A stretch of 64,000 nt of DNA from Sipunculus nudus (lineage: Eukaryota > Annelida > Sipuncula > Golfingiida > Sipunculidae), in contig CM049314.1 of NCBI GenBank assembly GCA_026874595.1, positions 13,198,729 through 13,262,728 on the forward strand, read 5' to 3'. Every line of letters begins with the position of its first letter. Position 1 is the first letter of the stretch. The notes below the pieces were generated by a model. The model was given only the letters and a program-made list of their open reading frames with translations. It had not been told where the DNA came from and did no database searches. Shown piece by piece: positions 28,590 to 40,695 of this stretch. Position numbers and translations under genes: made by a program.

Positions 28590-30056
28590 AAATAACTAAA
28601 ATATTGAAAAGAAATATCGAAATACGGCCCAATCAAAATACAGGCCCATAGGCGGGGGTCGTCTGCGTACCCCGAGCTGTAATAGAAAGGTCTCCTTCTT
28701 TCAGTCCGTAGACTGACACTAAGGGGGATTTACATGTATTATTAACAGTTGCATTTAACCATTAAAGATTTTTTAAAAACATTATTATCATTACCATATA
28801 TTTGCATAACATGGATAACAAGCAGTCTTAAGACAACAGTGCTGGCCGGTACGGGACATTCAGAAAGCAAGAGCACAACAAGGTTCGTGTCTCTGAACTC
28901 ATTAAATATATAGTAATACCTATGTAATAAGATGCTGTTGGACTGGTCAAAAGTGGTCTTTATTCACAGTGGTCTTATTACACGGGTCAGTTATAACCAT
29001 TGTGTGTTCACTCAGGGTTTGTCTCAATAGACAGGTGGTCTAATATGACAGGTGGCCTTTCAAACAGATTCCACTGTACATAGGCTTTGGCGAGTATTTA
29101 CCTCAGGTGAAAAGCTATAGGAGTAATTATATATAATAAATACCATGAAAATGCTTTAAAAGCATTTAAATCATCATGAAGTCAAAATCTGGCGTCATTA
29201 AATATACATAGATTCTGCCAGGCTGTAACACACACACACACACACACATTTATATATATATATTTATATATATATATATTGGTCATATTGCTGGGAAGTT
29301 ATCGCAGCCATACCATAAAGAAGCCTATTGACCTCTGACATCATTATATATGCGAGGAATTTGCACAGAATCAAACTCTGGCGAGAAAAGGTATATAGGT
29401 TATTTCACAGAACATCAATGTACTAAGTGTTTCTGAAATATTTTCATCAGCAATTCAGCAATAAGCCTAGCCAAAAATATAAACGGATTTCATTATGATC
29501 AGTGGTGGCCTGTAACCTTGGCCTTTGAAAGATTCCTAATCCACCCAATCCCGATCCCAAACAACAACTACATCAATTATGAGATGGGTCGTGATGTGTA
29601 CATTTTTTTCGTTTAGTGCTAAGAAATGGCCCATATATTTAAATAAGAGAAAATTCATTTTTACCGTGTCCGGAAATTTTCACAGTTCATCAGTATACTT
29701 ATTGAAATTAAAATAGCAAGACTCCTTTATCAATGGATTGCATTGTTTCCTTTGTAATTTTACCTTAACATGGATAAACCTGGTCAGGGGACTTGGCAGT
29801 CGAAGGGTAAAACGCACGGCTCTCTTCGGTGGCGACAGGGGTTCAATCCCCGGAGCCGCAATGACTGAGTGTTGTATTGTTTAAATGTGCAAAATACAAT
29901 TATATTAAAAAAAAAATAATAAAACCACAAAATCCCTACTGATATTAATAATGTTAGAATATCTTACATTTATTTTGTATTTTTTAACTGTAATCACTGA
30001 CCTCCTTCCGCAGAAGTCAAGGAGATGAACAGAACAAATGGCAGTAACGCCCTCAT
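13713..30056 (-). CDS. M13 (neprilysin-like) zinc metallopeptidase, gene 2, complete
   Basis: Exons, high to low: 30056-30002, 25646-25602, 25147-24986, 24724-24641, 23046-22859, 22594-22421, 21832-21746, 21159-21023, 20574-20490, 19830-19699, 19345-19247, 18676-18599, 18143-18061, 17585-17530, 16782-16731, 16533-16466, 16020-15896, 15485-15420, 15180-15082, 14946-14855, 13812-13713 (TGA). They sum to 2067 nt, 688 aa, normal for M13. Signal peptide [19 protein letters not shown] starts the protein; no type II membrane anchor is seen, so it is probably secreted. [14 protein letters not shown] is at about 46-59, HEIGH at 519-523 (zinc His plus catalytic Glu), ENTAD at 579-583 (third zinc ligand and Asp), SNAW replaces the usual NAY/NAF, and [11 protein letters not shown] closes the chain where families usually end CxxW. 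All GT-AG phases join. Exon 5 may use a shifted acceptor. The 14946-14855 exon is the least certain. No substrate can be inferred. Confidence 0.85.
14272..14383. repeat. (ATT)n trinucleotide repeat, partly inverted
   Basis: ATT and AAT/ATA triplet runs on both sides of a short AT-rich core, in the last intron of M13 gene 2. Confidence 0.8.
16466..16533 (-). CDS. Zinc-site exon (HEIGH) of M13 gene 2
   Basis: 68-nt exon, phase 2 to phase 1, encoding [18 protein letters not shown]. HExxH supplies two zinc ligands and the general-base Glu. Most M13 enzymes have HExTHxFD here; this one has Gly before the second His and no following Phe-Asp. The matching gene 1 exon (7346-7413) has the same length and encodes HEMGHAFG. 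Confidence 0.85.
22010..22090 (-). mobile_element. tRNA-derived SINE remnant
   Basis: The minus strand reads a tRNA-like GGCAGTGCGCTGGTCG D-arm region followed by a degenerate B box (GGGTTTTGATTCG). Spacing resembles a tRNA head. It sits in an intron of M13 gene 2. It is degraded and probably inactive. Confidence 0.45.
24779..24888. repeat. (TA)n microsatellite
   Basis: About 110 bp of nearly pure TA with two short interruptions, in the intron between exons 25147-24986 and 24724-24641, only 55 bp from exon 24724. Confidence 0.9.
26570..27945. mobile_element. Possible nonautonomous repeat element in gene 2 intron 1
   Basis: One end carries the palindrome-like CCGCCAGGCAGAGGCGG, followed by a GTCTGTTTGTCTGTTAGCAG segment; the other end has CTTGGCGGAGGCCTGTGCTC. 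Related GGCGGAGG-type words at the two ends suggest one inserted unit. The text resembles dispersed repeats I have seen in other genomes, but no terminal inverted repeat or target duplication could be fixed. No transposase frame was recognised. Confidence 0.35.
28505..28587. repeat. (TA)n with TG interruptions
   Basis: TATATATGTGTA units running into pure TA, in intron 1 of M13 gene 2. Confidence 0.85.
29772..29925 (+). mobile_element. tRNA-derived SINE, block A copy 1
   Basis: The tRNA-like head has a B box at 29840-29850 (GGTTCAATCCC, matching GGTTCRANNCC) and a D-arm-like TGGCAGTCGAAGGGTAAAACGC. A poly(A)-rich tail follows near 29906. The same element lies at 41301-41455 at the same distance from the duplicated signal exon, so it was carried by the segmental duplication. 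Confidence 0.6.
30002..30056 (-). CDS. Signal-peptide exon 1 of M13 gene 2
   Basis: ATG at 30056 opens 18 codons plus one base, then donor GTCAGT. The peptide is a short basic start, a hydrophobic [10 protein letters not shown] core and small residues (TSAEG), a classic cleavable signal. The intron phase (1) fits the 25646-25602 exon. A near-identical exon lies at 41586-41532. Confidence 0.8.
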
Positions 30057-32130
30057 CTCGCTAAGAGAGCAACGGGACAACCGCTAGCCTGCACGAGTCA
30101 AACAGAACACAGGCCCTGATACCCCGAATGGCAATGGAATACAAAGTTAAATGGTGAACCTGCCAGGGGGTAAGCATGGATAGGCGAGTCCCATGGTCCA
30201 CTGGTTCACTAATGTAAGTGTTCCTGACCCCATCCATAACCTGAAGGGTTAAAGGAATTGAACTTTGCTAAAAGACCCAACAGACTAAAACGGAACGGCC
30301 ACAAGTTACATTATTTAAACCAAGGGCACTTCGGTGAATACCGGCATCCCCCCCCCCCCCCCCCAATCCTACAACCCCGAATATCGGCCCATTATGTACA
30401 GTTCCGAAAATAACGTGTACGAATGTTACTTTTACTCCGTAATGTCGAAGGCACATTGATGAACGAGGGAGTTCATTCATTTTTATGATTCGTTTTTTTT
30501 TTTCCAGCGTTTGAGGGATTTAATTAAGTAAATAAATTGCTGATTTCAGTATACAGTATGGCTCCACTTTCCTTGGTTTTAACCAGTGACTTAATATTTG
30601 CTTAATTTATACGTAAAATATGAAAATGGCCCTGTCATTTTTCCCTTTGATATGATTTTGTTATTGCGTCATCCTATTGTTCGATTATAACATCACCAAC
30701 ATCACTATCCGCTTGCTGATAGTGAAGGAATAGAAACCTGTCTCTTACTGTTAGTTCAATTTTTTTTACATATATTGTGAAGAATCTATAAGAATCTATT
30801 TACATATTTTGTGAAGCTGCAGGGAAACAACAGAAAAAGGACAACTTTGACTGGATTTAGTCCCGATCCTCCCTTACCCAACCCAAAGTTTTAGGAAATT
30901 CTACCTAGTCCACCATTCACAGTGAAATGGAGTACATATTAAAAAAAAAAACAATAATAATCATAATAATAATAACATTGTTCATATAACCTCAGCTCTG
31001 TGCGGGCAATAGCATATAATTTGGGAGCAATTATTAAAAACCTTAAAAATTTAGAATTTTAGAAAAGTCCTTTCGAAGGAATTAAAACTTGAAGAAAATA
31101 TCAAATCATAACAAAAAAGTGTCATCATTAGTCATAATGTAATCGAACGTGTTTACAGTTGTTCTTCTATCCCATCTTTAACATCCCCCCCCCCGATGGT
31201 CTATTTTTTTAATCTAATTTGTTTATACATTTATGGGAATATAAAACCGAGGCATTCAGGTTATACCAGTACAAAAACAAAAATGGACAAATCTCAACAG
31301 AATCTATGGTAAAACCAATGGTAAAGTTTAAATATAACAATGGTAAAGTTAAATGCTGGTTATTGTTGAATTCTTGTCGCTTTTTCAGTATCCTTGAATG
31401 ACTTGTGATGGCACAGTGGCTACATAGGCTGTTCCATCCGTCGGAGCAAGATCACTGGTACAACATTCAGTTTTTTTTTATGAAAATAGTAAAATAGTAT
31501 ATATAATGCGAATAATGAAATAAAGAATAAAGAAAAGTCTATTCTTATATTTGATGAAATCTGACTGGTTATGTCATTAAATGCAGGGTATGTCGGATGC
31601 AACAGCGGAATGTACATCTTTGATTGGAGCCCATCTTTTTTTTATCATTTTATACCAAATAAATCCAGACAAAAACTTAAGCATTTTATACTTGCATACT
31701 AATGCTCATTTACCCTTAAATCGTGACCTAGAATAATTTTGATTTATTGCGCAAGCTAAAAAATGACACGTGCCTTATAAATACACAGATGCCTTGAATT
31801 TCTTTTTGGTTATTGTAATTTTAATAAAGGCCATTAAAACAATAACAGAATTGTTTGGGTAATAATATGAGGACCGGTATAGAGGAAGTCAAGATTAAGG
31901 TTGCTTTAACAGCACATACAAAGTCCCTTTTAAGTACATTGAACTTTTCTGAAACGGCACATGTTCAAGTAATTTTCTAGGAACCAAGTCTCAAGGAATC
32001 TGAGCTTAGTTCGTGTTTCTTACTACTGGTCCAACTTACTGCTTAATGATCTCACCTAAATAATAAATTGTAAACATGTAGAAATAATTGAATCATTATT
32101 TGTACGTTCATTTGGCAAATGTTAAAATTC

Positions 32131-32131
32131 C

Positions 32132-32197
<66 letters not shown>

Positions 32198-32198
32198 A
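32131..32198. repeat. (TC)n(TA)n(TG)n compound microsatellite
   Basis: Three adjoining dinucleotide runs in the order TC, TA, TG. Confidence 0.85.
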
Positions 32199-32356
32199 AT
32201 TATACAAATAAACGGATCCAATTTTGTCAGACATTTTTACTACTATATAGTTTCGTGCAACGTGCTGCACTCATCACTGTCTGATTGATTATATAGCTCT
32301 GATGTCATACCATTGAGCACTCTAGTAGTTGCTAATTGAAGTAAACCATGAGATTA

Positions 32357-32403
<47 letters not shown>

Positions 32404-32414
32404 CTAAGTATAAT

Positions 32415-32545
32415 GATTTGGGTATAGCCGTGTTAGTCTGTAGTGGAAGTGTAGGTTTTTAGTAAGAGTTATGCCTTTCAGATAGACTAATATAAAAAAA
32501 AATGTTACTATTTAAAAGGTGTCACTCTTACTCTCTCTCTCTACA
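32415..32545 (+). mobile_element. Deu-type SINE core/tail-like fragment
   Basis: GTATAGCCGTGTTAGTCTGTA at the left end (written 5'-3', 32427 region) closely resembles the conserved block of LF-SINE/AmnSINE-type elements, and AAAGGTGTCACTCTTACTC near 32515 resembles the following tail. The match is from memory of the family and needs alignment. The flanks are TA and TC runs. Confidence 0.4.
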
Positions 32546-34948
32546 CACACACATATGTGTGTGTGTCTGTCATTCATTTTTACATCAATGTATAGGAAAA
32601 TTAATTGTCTACACGGGTGGGAGCTACCTTATGGGATAGCTTAAATGACAAGAGATACCACTGCTTTTAGAAAAAAATTAACACTTATCCCCTGAAGAAA
32701 AAAACTGTCAAGATACATAAACATTTGCAACAGTATGTAAATTATCTCATGCCATTTGTTCATTAGTTTGGCAAAACCATCCCTGTACAAGGACTTACAA
32801 TATCCAATTCACCTGTTTCATTCATTGTTATGGTTCTGTGTGTGAGTTAACACAGTCCATGTGTGTCTGTGTACCATAAAAAAGACCATTACTAGAGGTC
32901 GTCTGTTCTTGCGCATGCACAATTCCCAAACAAGGAGAAATTATATGGAATATAAAAAAAGATACACTATTGGGATGCTTGAGAAAACTTGATTTGGCCG
33001 CCAGGTGCCATGCGCGCTTATTTACATTTGTACCACTGATCTCGCAAACCTAACATCACCTGTGTACAGGAGTACTCAAATGGTTTACAATGAAATATTA
33101 GCAGATACCATAATATTTTAAGGAGAAAAAACAAGCTATGTGTATTAAGCATTTAACACTATATGTGTTTATCAAATATACTTGGTATGTGAATAGGTAC
33201 ATTTAATATAACCAAAAAATAATTTTAGATAATCCCAAACTAGTCTGAGAACTAAGTTTGTGTGTTTAGTATGTAAATACATTCCAAAAAGAACCTTTCC
33301 TATCCTCTTGTCCCAGCTTACTTTGTTTATGTTTCGGTCAAAGTTTATTAATTTAACATTTTAAATACAATTTTAAAACAAGCTGAAAGACATGTCAAAA
33401 CTGAATAAAAAAAATGGCACCATGTTTTTAAGGCTTCATAGAAAGGTGAGAACAAAAATGCATTGGGTGTCACATTTTTACAAACAAACTTTACTCAGGA
33501 CGAATTTGCTACATATGCCCCTACACTATATGTATGGTTATTATCGCCGGACGGAATTTATTTACCCTAATATCACACAAACACCACCCCCCGAAAATGT
33601 TACAATAAAAATATCAAACGTTGCTTTAACATGAAAACACATCCCTACATGTCCTCTTTTAAACATATCGGATGAAATATTCAAGAAAAATACCACATTT
33701 CTATCGCGCAACGCGGAAATTCTGACATGACAAGAATGGTACACATGTTACAATGTTCGTAACCTCAGTTACTAAGGCACGGTTTCTTTTTCTTTTTTTT
33801 TTTGTTTTTTTAACCGGTCTTTTCTACCCTCTTTCATTAGAGATAAAACGAGACTTCCGCTCCTTATTGGCTTAACAGACAACGGCCATGTAAACCCATT
33901 TGCATTACCGCGGGACGCGTATGTAAAGAGCACTGCTTCCGAATATTGCCGACTACAGTTGCGTGCATAAAATGAGCCATTAATAAGACAGGCGGTACTT
34001 CATCCGATTATAGCCGATAAAATAGTTTTACATAAATGTTAACGTAAGTAAGTGTCACAGAATATAAGTATGCAAATATACCCCGCTTATTTTCAGATGA
34101 AAACATTCCTGTCTAGTCGACCCATTCAGCCAGTTCCTATTTTATTTAATCTCCAATAGTCGACACATCGAATGCCGAACGAACCTTGTCTCTTGTCTCA
34201 CGGCTCCATCCGGTATTTACAGGCGTCTCATGTGACTATCTCCATGATGAAACAAAAATTTAAAACCTTTATGTGGAATCACTCGACAGTTGTTCTGGCG
34301 GCAGGATGTCGTTACGCTCAGTAAAATGTGGATAAATCGAGGTAAAAAAAGTGTATTTATAAGCATGAAGTTACTGTTGACTGTTTTTTAGACATCTTTT
34401 TATTGAACATTTTATAAATGTACATTTCTGTGGATTCTTGATGTCGTCTCAGACCGTCTTTGATACGTCGTAAATGTTGGTATTTCAACAATTTGAAGCA
34501 AAATTAATTTATAATTAGCATAGAAAACATGATATTCTTAGATGCGCCGGATCGTAAACTTCATCATGCAAAAAAAAAAATATTGAAAGAGGTCACACTT
34601 TTTTTGTGAGAGACAAAAATAAGGGTCCGTTAAATTGCACGATTACCCACTCCGAGACACTAATATAGACCAATATCTGATAAGAAAATTGTAGTGTGAA
34701 AGGCATTTGAAAAAATATGGAAATATCAATCATGTTATCACCACGTATCATTACTGTACACTTACATCGGTATTTTAAAATGTATACATAGAAAAAGATG
34801 TATCTCGGGGATGTTATTTCTCAAATTGTCAAAGGATAACTAAGAAATTGAAGACGAATAAACATGCCTCCCAAACAAATAAATAATATTTTCTCCTGTA
34901 TTGAGCCTTCTAAAGTTCTAGACTTCCATGGAGTTAAAGAATGGTTCT

Positions 34949-34949
<1 letters not shown>

Positions 34950-35011
<62 letters not shown>
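34950..35011. repeat. (TA)n microsatellite in block A
   Basis: TA run at the same relative position as the run at 46204-46271 in block B, so it predates the duplication. Confidence 0.85.
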
Positions 35012-35014
<3 letters not shown>

Positions 35015-35639
35015 TTCCTTGGCCAGCGGGTATATTGCATATTACATGTAGTTTTAAGTAACTTTAAATAATAAAATATATTGCAAATGCTCTTTAAAAT
35101 CAGATGGCATAAGCAATAACAGTTAAAAGAAAAAAAAACGATGACAGGTTAATTGTTCTTTCTGTTGGATTTAGTAATTTTTTTCGGAATGATATTTTAT
35201 CATTTTTTTAAAGCTTGCTCACTTTTATACGAATAAAAGAGTGATGTCACTGGGTGTAATATTATCGTCTTCGAGCCTGCTTTATTTGTTGGAGATGTAA
35301 TAACCAGGATGACTTAACGTGTTATACAAAGTATGAACCTGTAAAGAGTAAAGATGATGTAACACGCCCACCTGCGGGACTGGTCAACGTGGCCATGATG
35401 ATGAGGTTGATTGATGATGATTGATCGAAAATGAAGTCGGCGCTCGAGCCAATCACAGGTCTCTGGAAAATCCCGCCCGCACTGGCTCCCTCAGCAACGA
35501 CAAAGTTTGACAGATTGTAGCGGTTTACAGTTATATAGTTAAGGCGAAAATAGAAGATACTGAACGGGTTCAAGTCGTAGTAAGAGAGGGAGAGAAAGTT
35601 GGAGAACCCGGTGAGAATCACCGACCTTGGTCGGGCCAC

Positions 35640-35735
35640 AACAGCCCACTCTAATGGCAACACCTTGGATCGAACCCGGTCGCCAGCTTAGACGGCCGAG
35701 CGTTTTACCGCTCCGCTCTTCATGCCCCCCCCCTC
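35640..35735 (-). mobile_element. tRNA-derived SINE, block A copy 2
   Basis: The minus strand has GCGGTAAAACGCTCGGCCG (D arm) then B box GGTTCGATCC at 35676-35667. The GTAAAACGC...GGCGAC...GGGTTC pattern shows it is related to the plus-strand SINE at 29.8 kb. A partner copy lies at 46.92 kb. Confidence 0.6.
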
Positions 35736-36204
35736 TTCAAATTAAGGTTCCACATAATATGTATAGATTACCTTTATTTCCTTCAAGTCTGAAGAGCATT
35801 AACACAATATACAAAGGTTTCAATGAAAATACAAACTGTGCAATTCACTGTAAATTAGATGAAAAATTAAGATCAAAAGTTTCCTTGGTGCGTAATTTTA
35901 ACATAACAACGTATATTTATCCATAAATAAACATGGCATACAAACCCACGCAAAACCAATGTTTTGCCAAATAGACAAATAACCACAGTGATTGTTTTAA
36001 CTCATCCTCACCCTAAACGATTTCTAAAATATCAGATTTTCCAATGCTGGCGGCCAGAGCGCATCAATGACATGTCTAACACTATACAGAAAATCTAAAA
36101 CATATTGTTGAAACCTTTTTTGCTCATCTGTTGTCATAAGAGGAATTTTAGCATTGAATAATTAGAAATGAATGTAAGATCGTCTATATTATGTAAGTAA
36201 AAGC

Positions 36205-37712
36205 TTATATGTAAACTGAATGAATTATTTCATTCCATAATATCTCTCTCTCATTTGAAGTCTGGTCACATGAGATAATCACATTTGTTATTGGATTATT
36301 GAATATTTTCCCACATAAGTGACATAAACTCGAGAAATGCAAGTTTTCAATAACGTCAAAACATGAGAGGAGAGACACAGCAAATGACTTTGCTCTGTTT
36401 ATAGACGACGCAAACAGCCATATGGAATAAGGAAGGAAACAATTACATTTCACAAGGTTAAACATATTAAAGACTGGATTATGCCAGGTTCTTCCCCAAT
36501 ACTGGTTTTGTTTATATTCAACTATAATACTAGTAACGACTGACTGCCATAGCCGTTTACTAAGAAAATACTGATTATCTTGTGACCAGAAAAATCCCTC
36601 TAGATTATACTTCTCCAATACTGTACATAAATCTGCTACAACACCTATACTTTTAGTGCGTAGTGACACAGTCTAATCATGTTTTTGATACGTGATAAAT
36701 TGGGGATTCATGAACGGTGCAGATGTTGTGAAGAAACAATAATTTATTCCTTTCAATGAATGCAATTATCCAGGGAACCCCTAGTAATGGAAGAGCAATG
36801 TCGGTACGGGTGCTTATATGAAGCCCCTGCATGTGTTTAATTGAGAATATGTGCATTCTTTCTAAAGAAAGCAAATCTTTTTGTGACATCGAGCACCAGA
36901 ATTCAGATCCAAATAATACCCTCGGGAGAATAACTGTTTTGTAAACCTTTAATGAGGTAAGTGGATTAATAACTTAAGGGCTTGCGGTCGAACACCTGAT
37001 CTTAATAGTGACAAATATGTACCCCGTCCCTTGCGACATGCCTCACCTATTTTGCCTGAAAAAGAAAGGGTCGCCTCTATTTGCAAGCCCAGGAGCTTAT
37101 GTTGTCTAACCTGTCCAACTGTTTGGCTTCCTAATACCCATCGACGTTTTTTTATTAAATTTATTGAACGCTTTTTGAGATTGCCCAAAAACTAGTACTA
37201 CCGTTTTATTTGGATTAAAACTAAAACGCCACCTCTGTGAATACGTGTAACAAATGTTAAGCATTTTCTGTAGTCCATACGGTGACCATGACATTAAGAC
37301 TTGCTTGTGCGGGTGACCCCACATAGGTTTCTCCTACATTTGTTCCGTACCCACATTGCCGAGGTTGAACCAAAAGATCATTAATGTACAGTAAGTAAAG
37401 CCAAGGCGAGAGGACACCACCTTGACGCACCGATTGATTTACAGAAAACCAGCAACTAGAAGTACCGTTTACCCATACAGTACAGCAAGTATTGTTGTAA
37501 GCATGTGCAATTACTCTCCGGAGTTTCCCATTTATCCCAAATCTGTATAATTTCACTAACAAGCCAGTCTGCCAAACAGTGTCAAAAGCCTTACTGGCAT
37601 CGAGGAAGCAAGTATAAACCTTTGATCCCCTTTCAATCGAATGGCAAACACATTCAATAAGATTAAATGACGTATTCAGGGAACTGCGTTTCTTTTGACA
37701 TGCTCCCTGCAT
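36205..37712 (-). pseudogene. LINE ORF2 reverse transcriptase remnant
   Basis: FLDASKAFDTVW (motif A, first catalytic Asp) and QGGVLSPWLYLLYINDLL (motif B) are clear in 37712-37257. The FADD/YxDD box expected just after YVGSPAQA is lost at a frameshift near 37300; frame changes to 37324-37106 and 37188-36949, then 36889-36677 and 36669-36205 with a C-terminal Cys/His segment (LCHLCGKIF). Together these show a dead element. Confidence 0.78.
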
Positions 37713-38711
37713 AGGATCTGGGAACTGATTATTATTAATACGAACATACTACTTTAACCTTTCAAGCATTATGCTCCCAAGTAGTTTATAAACACTAGTT
37801 AAAAGAGTTATCCCTCTATAACTTTCAGGGTTAGCTTTGCCTTTCATGGGATTCTTTATTAACGTTAGTATGACTTCCTTTTCATGTCATCCGGTAGTTT
37901 TTGTTTCTCTAATATTATATAAAATATACGTTGGGCAGTAATACTGGTTACCCCCATTTTATATGTTCTATACAAACACCATCATATCCAGGCGATTTGC
38001 CCAATTTTGATTCTTTAATGCCCTCTAAAATATGTTGATCAGAAACAAAGGTGTCCAAAACTTCATTATGATTAAATTTAGATTGGGTATAATATTTAAG
38101 AAATTCTCCTTCGACATGTGTCTTAAAGCCATGATCAAAATCACTGTTCGTTTTTGGAGTATATAATACATCAAATTAATCAGCCCAAGCATCACATATA
38201 TCTTTAGATTTATGTAAAATTTCATTTTTAAACTTTAAAGCCATCCCTACAGATGATCCACTTTTACGCTTCCTGCGCACATGCCTCCAGAGTTTATTAA
38301 TATCAGTTTCCCCAAACTGGTCTAACTACTCAAAGCATTCCCTGTCTCTCCTATCATGAAACGCTCTAATTTCTTTTCTGAAGTCAGCCTTGGTCCTTTT
38401 GTAATTAACATAAGAAAACTCTACTCCCCTTGGTTTTCCCTCACTAACCCATATTTTCCTACACTGCTTCATTTTATCATGTGTTGGCTTGAGCAACTGC
38501 TTTCATCCTGGTTTTATGTAGCTTCTAAATTTCCTCTGAGGAACAACAGATGCCGCCGCTTCTAGTAATACTCGTTTTATCTCAGCGTAGTAATCATTTA
38601 ATTTTGTAGTATCACAGTTAATTGTTTCAGGAGGGACTGCAGAGACCAGAGCTGTTTCCAAGGTTTCTAGGTAGCGACGTTGAATTACAGGATTATTAAT
38701 TTTCCTCCAGT

Positions 38712-39541
38712 CTAGACGTTACGAAAAGGGGCTGTTGTGTGCTCTATTAAATGTTGGGCATCAATTTGTAATACAATGGGAAGATGATCCGACACGTTTA
38801 GTATATCATCATCTACAATCTTACAAGTCAATATGATATCAGTATCACATGACACTAATCCATGATCAATAAGCGAGCGATTTTTACAAGTTTCATATTG
38901 GTCAAAAGTATATAACGGTCCCTGACAATATGTCTGTACACAAGTTGACTGCAGATCATTTTCTTCCAGAAATTGCTTAAATAATCTGCCCCTTGTTGAC
39001 AAAGTACACTGTTAGCGTGGACCGTTAGTTTCACAATTAAAGTCACCAATTAATAGGATAAACCGTACTCTTTATATTCGAGATATATGCCATGTAAAAT
39101 ATCAATATACTCCTCAAAGTATGCCAAAGAATAATTAGAACTTGGCATATAGACACCAAACATGTATAGGTCGCAGCCAGGGTTTGTTGATACTTTCAAC
39201 CCCATTATTCGGTCATCATTGTGTAAATCCAAAATAGAGATACATGTGTACAGAGACTTTTTTCATAACATACTTATACCCCCTTTGCCTCTACGAAACG
39301 AGTCATATGGTTCCAAGCTCTTATCCGATACTATGTGAGCAGAGTAATTCCCATGCAATGTCGAGATATAATCTAAATGGGAAGGAGACAACCTATGTTC
39401 ATTCACACAGCAAATATCCAGATCATAGCTTTCAAGTAAACGAGATAAATATGGTGTTCCAGACATAAGCCCCCGAATGTCATAACTTCCAATGTTTAAG
39501 TAACTTATTTTAACCAAGTTTTCGACAGTTAAGGTAAACAA
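38712..39541 (-). pseudogene. LINE ORF2 APE-type endonuclease remnant
   Basis: Motifs in order: LNIGSYDIRGL near the start, EHRL (catalytic Glu region), RRGKGGISML, a LIGDFNCETN segment near 39048-39020, and SDHLPIVLQ near the end (catalytic Asp-His). This is the endonuclease that nicks target DNA. It is spread over three frames with stop codons, so it is not functional. Confidence 0.75.
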
Positions 39542-39592
39542 TTATCCTGCAAATCCTTTACTACACTTATTGAACAGAACAGAGTTTATACA

Positions 39593-40695
39593 TTAACTTA
39601 TCTGTCCCGCCGGCCGCCATTTCCTGGCATAGACACCATCCGGCCAGAAATCCCCACTCTCAATCCTGTAAAGATTGCCAACATCAAGTGTTATACGGGC
39701 ACCAAGCGCCCTCCTGTTCCTATTAGGTAACATTACAATTTTATGGGCTGACACATTACGCTCAGCCAGATAATTGTTTAGCCGACCTTCTGTAATGTCA
39801 TTCTGTCTCAAAAATTTAGGAGACTCTGCCAGTGAACCTACCTTGAAACTGAACATGTCAAGATTGGATTCAATGTCACGCATATGGTGATTTAATCTAC
39901 GGTTATCAGAATAAGATTTGGCTAATCCACTATCAATATCGTCAAATTTGTTTTTCGTACCGTTCACTGCACTTTTGACCTCACCAAGTGTAAGCTCAAG
40001 TTGTTTTTTACTATCACAAAGTCTGCCTGATTTTGTCGGATGCTTCATCCACCTGGCCCTGAACCTCATTTTGATAAGTCTGATGCCTGTCCAAACGTTC
40101 GTTGACGTGTTCTTCAAAGGACATCTGTTTCTGGCTTAGCGCAGTGAGTATCAAGGGATGTTAACTGCTTGACAAAATCACCTTGTGCAGTATCTACTTT
40201 TTGACCTCCAGTACTTACAGCCATTTCGATAAGAGGTTGAGACTGAATTTGCATCACAGTGTGCTCTTCATCTACAGGTACACGAGATGATGCAGCCCTG
40301 ACAGATAATAGTTCCTCAGCCGGTGCACCATACAAAAACAAAGCAAAATTGTAACCATCTCTTGCCAATTTTTCATCAAGAGACTCCCCTTGGTCATGAC
40401 GAGGTTTATGCCTTTTAATCAAGATTTCACCAGGAAACCTTTCCTGCTCAGTTACAATCTGAAACAGTTCTTGTCATAAGTCCTCAAAATCAATTTTGTC
40501 CTCAAGTGACTGCTCACACAGCATACTAATGAAATCTTCCTTTGTTGAGTCATGTAGAACTGTTAAAATGGGCTGTAGAGCTTTCAAAGATATTCTGTCA
40601 AATATATCACTAGGGAGCTGATTTGGCGGGTAAAAAGCCGTGGTATCACTGGTTATTTCACGAGTGAAAGTGTCCAGATCATTCAGGAGGTACAC
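39593..40695 (-). pseudogene. LINE ORF1 remnant
   Basis: Three overlapping open stretches (40695-40474, 40422-40114, 40117-39593) in different frames read as one broken protein. The middle and end hold a long helical, charged segment (SKKQLELTLGEVKSAVNGTK area) and a C-terminal basic end with RRALGARITLDVG, typical of a nucleic-acid-binding ORF1 protein. No zinc knuckle was seen. The frame breaks show it is dead. Confidence 0.55.

Larger units (their letters stand above)
30530..33380. other. Noncoding stretch upstream of M13 gene 2
   Basis: No supported gene. It contains TC/TA/TG microsatellites at 32131-32198, a TA run at 32359-32401, and the SINE-like motif described at 32415-32545. Confidence 0.5.
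29700..35760. repeat. Segmental duplication, block A
   Basis: Order here: SINE 29.8 kb, M13 signal exon 30.0 kb, a conserved stretch at 33530-34150, another at 34570-35480, and a minus-strand SINE at 35.65 kb. The same order and orientation recurs in block B (41270-47010). Matches are long and clear by eye with many indels; the blocks differ by insertions between the matching stretches. Confidence 0.75.
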
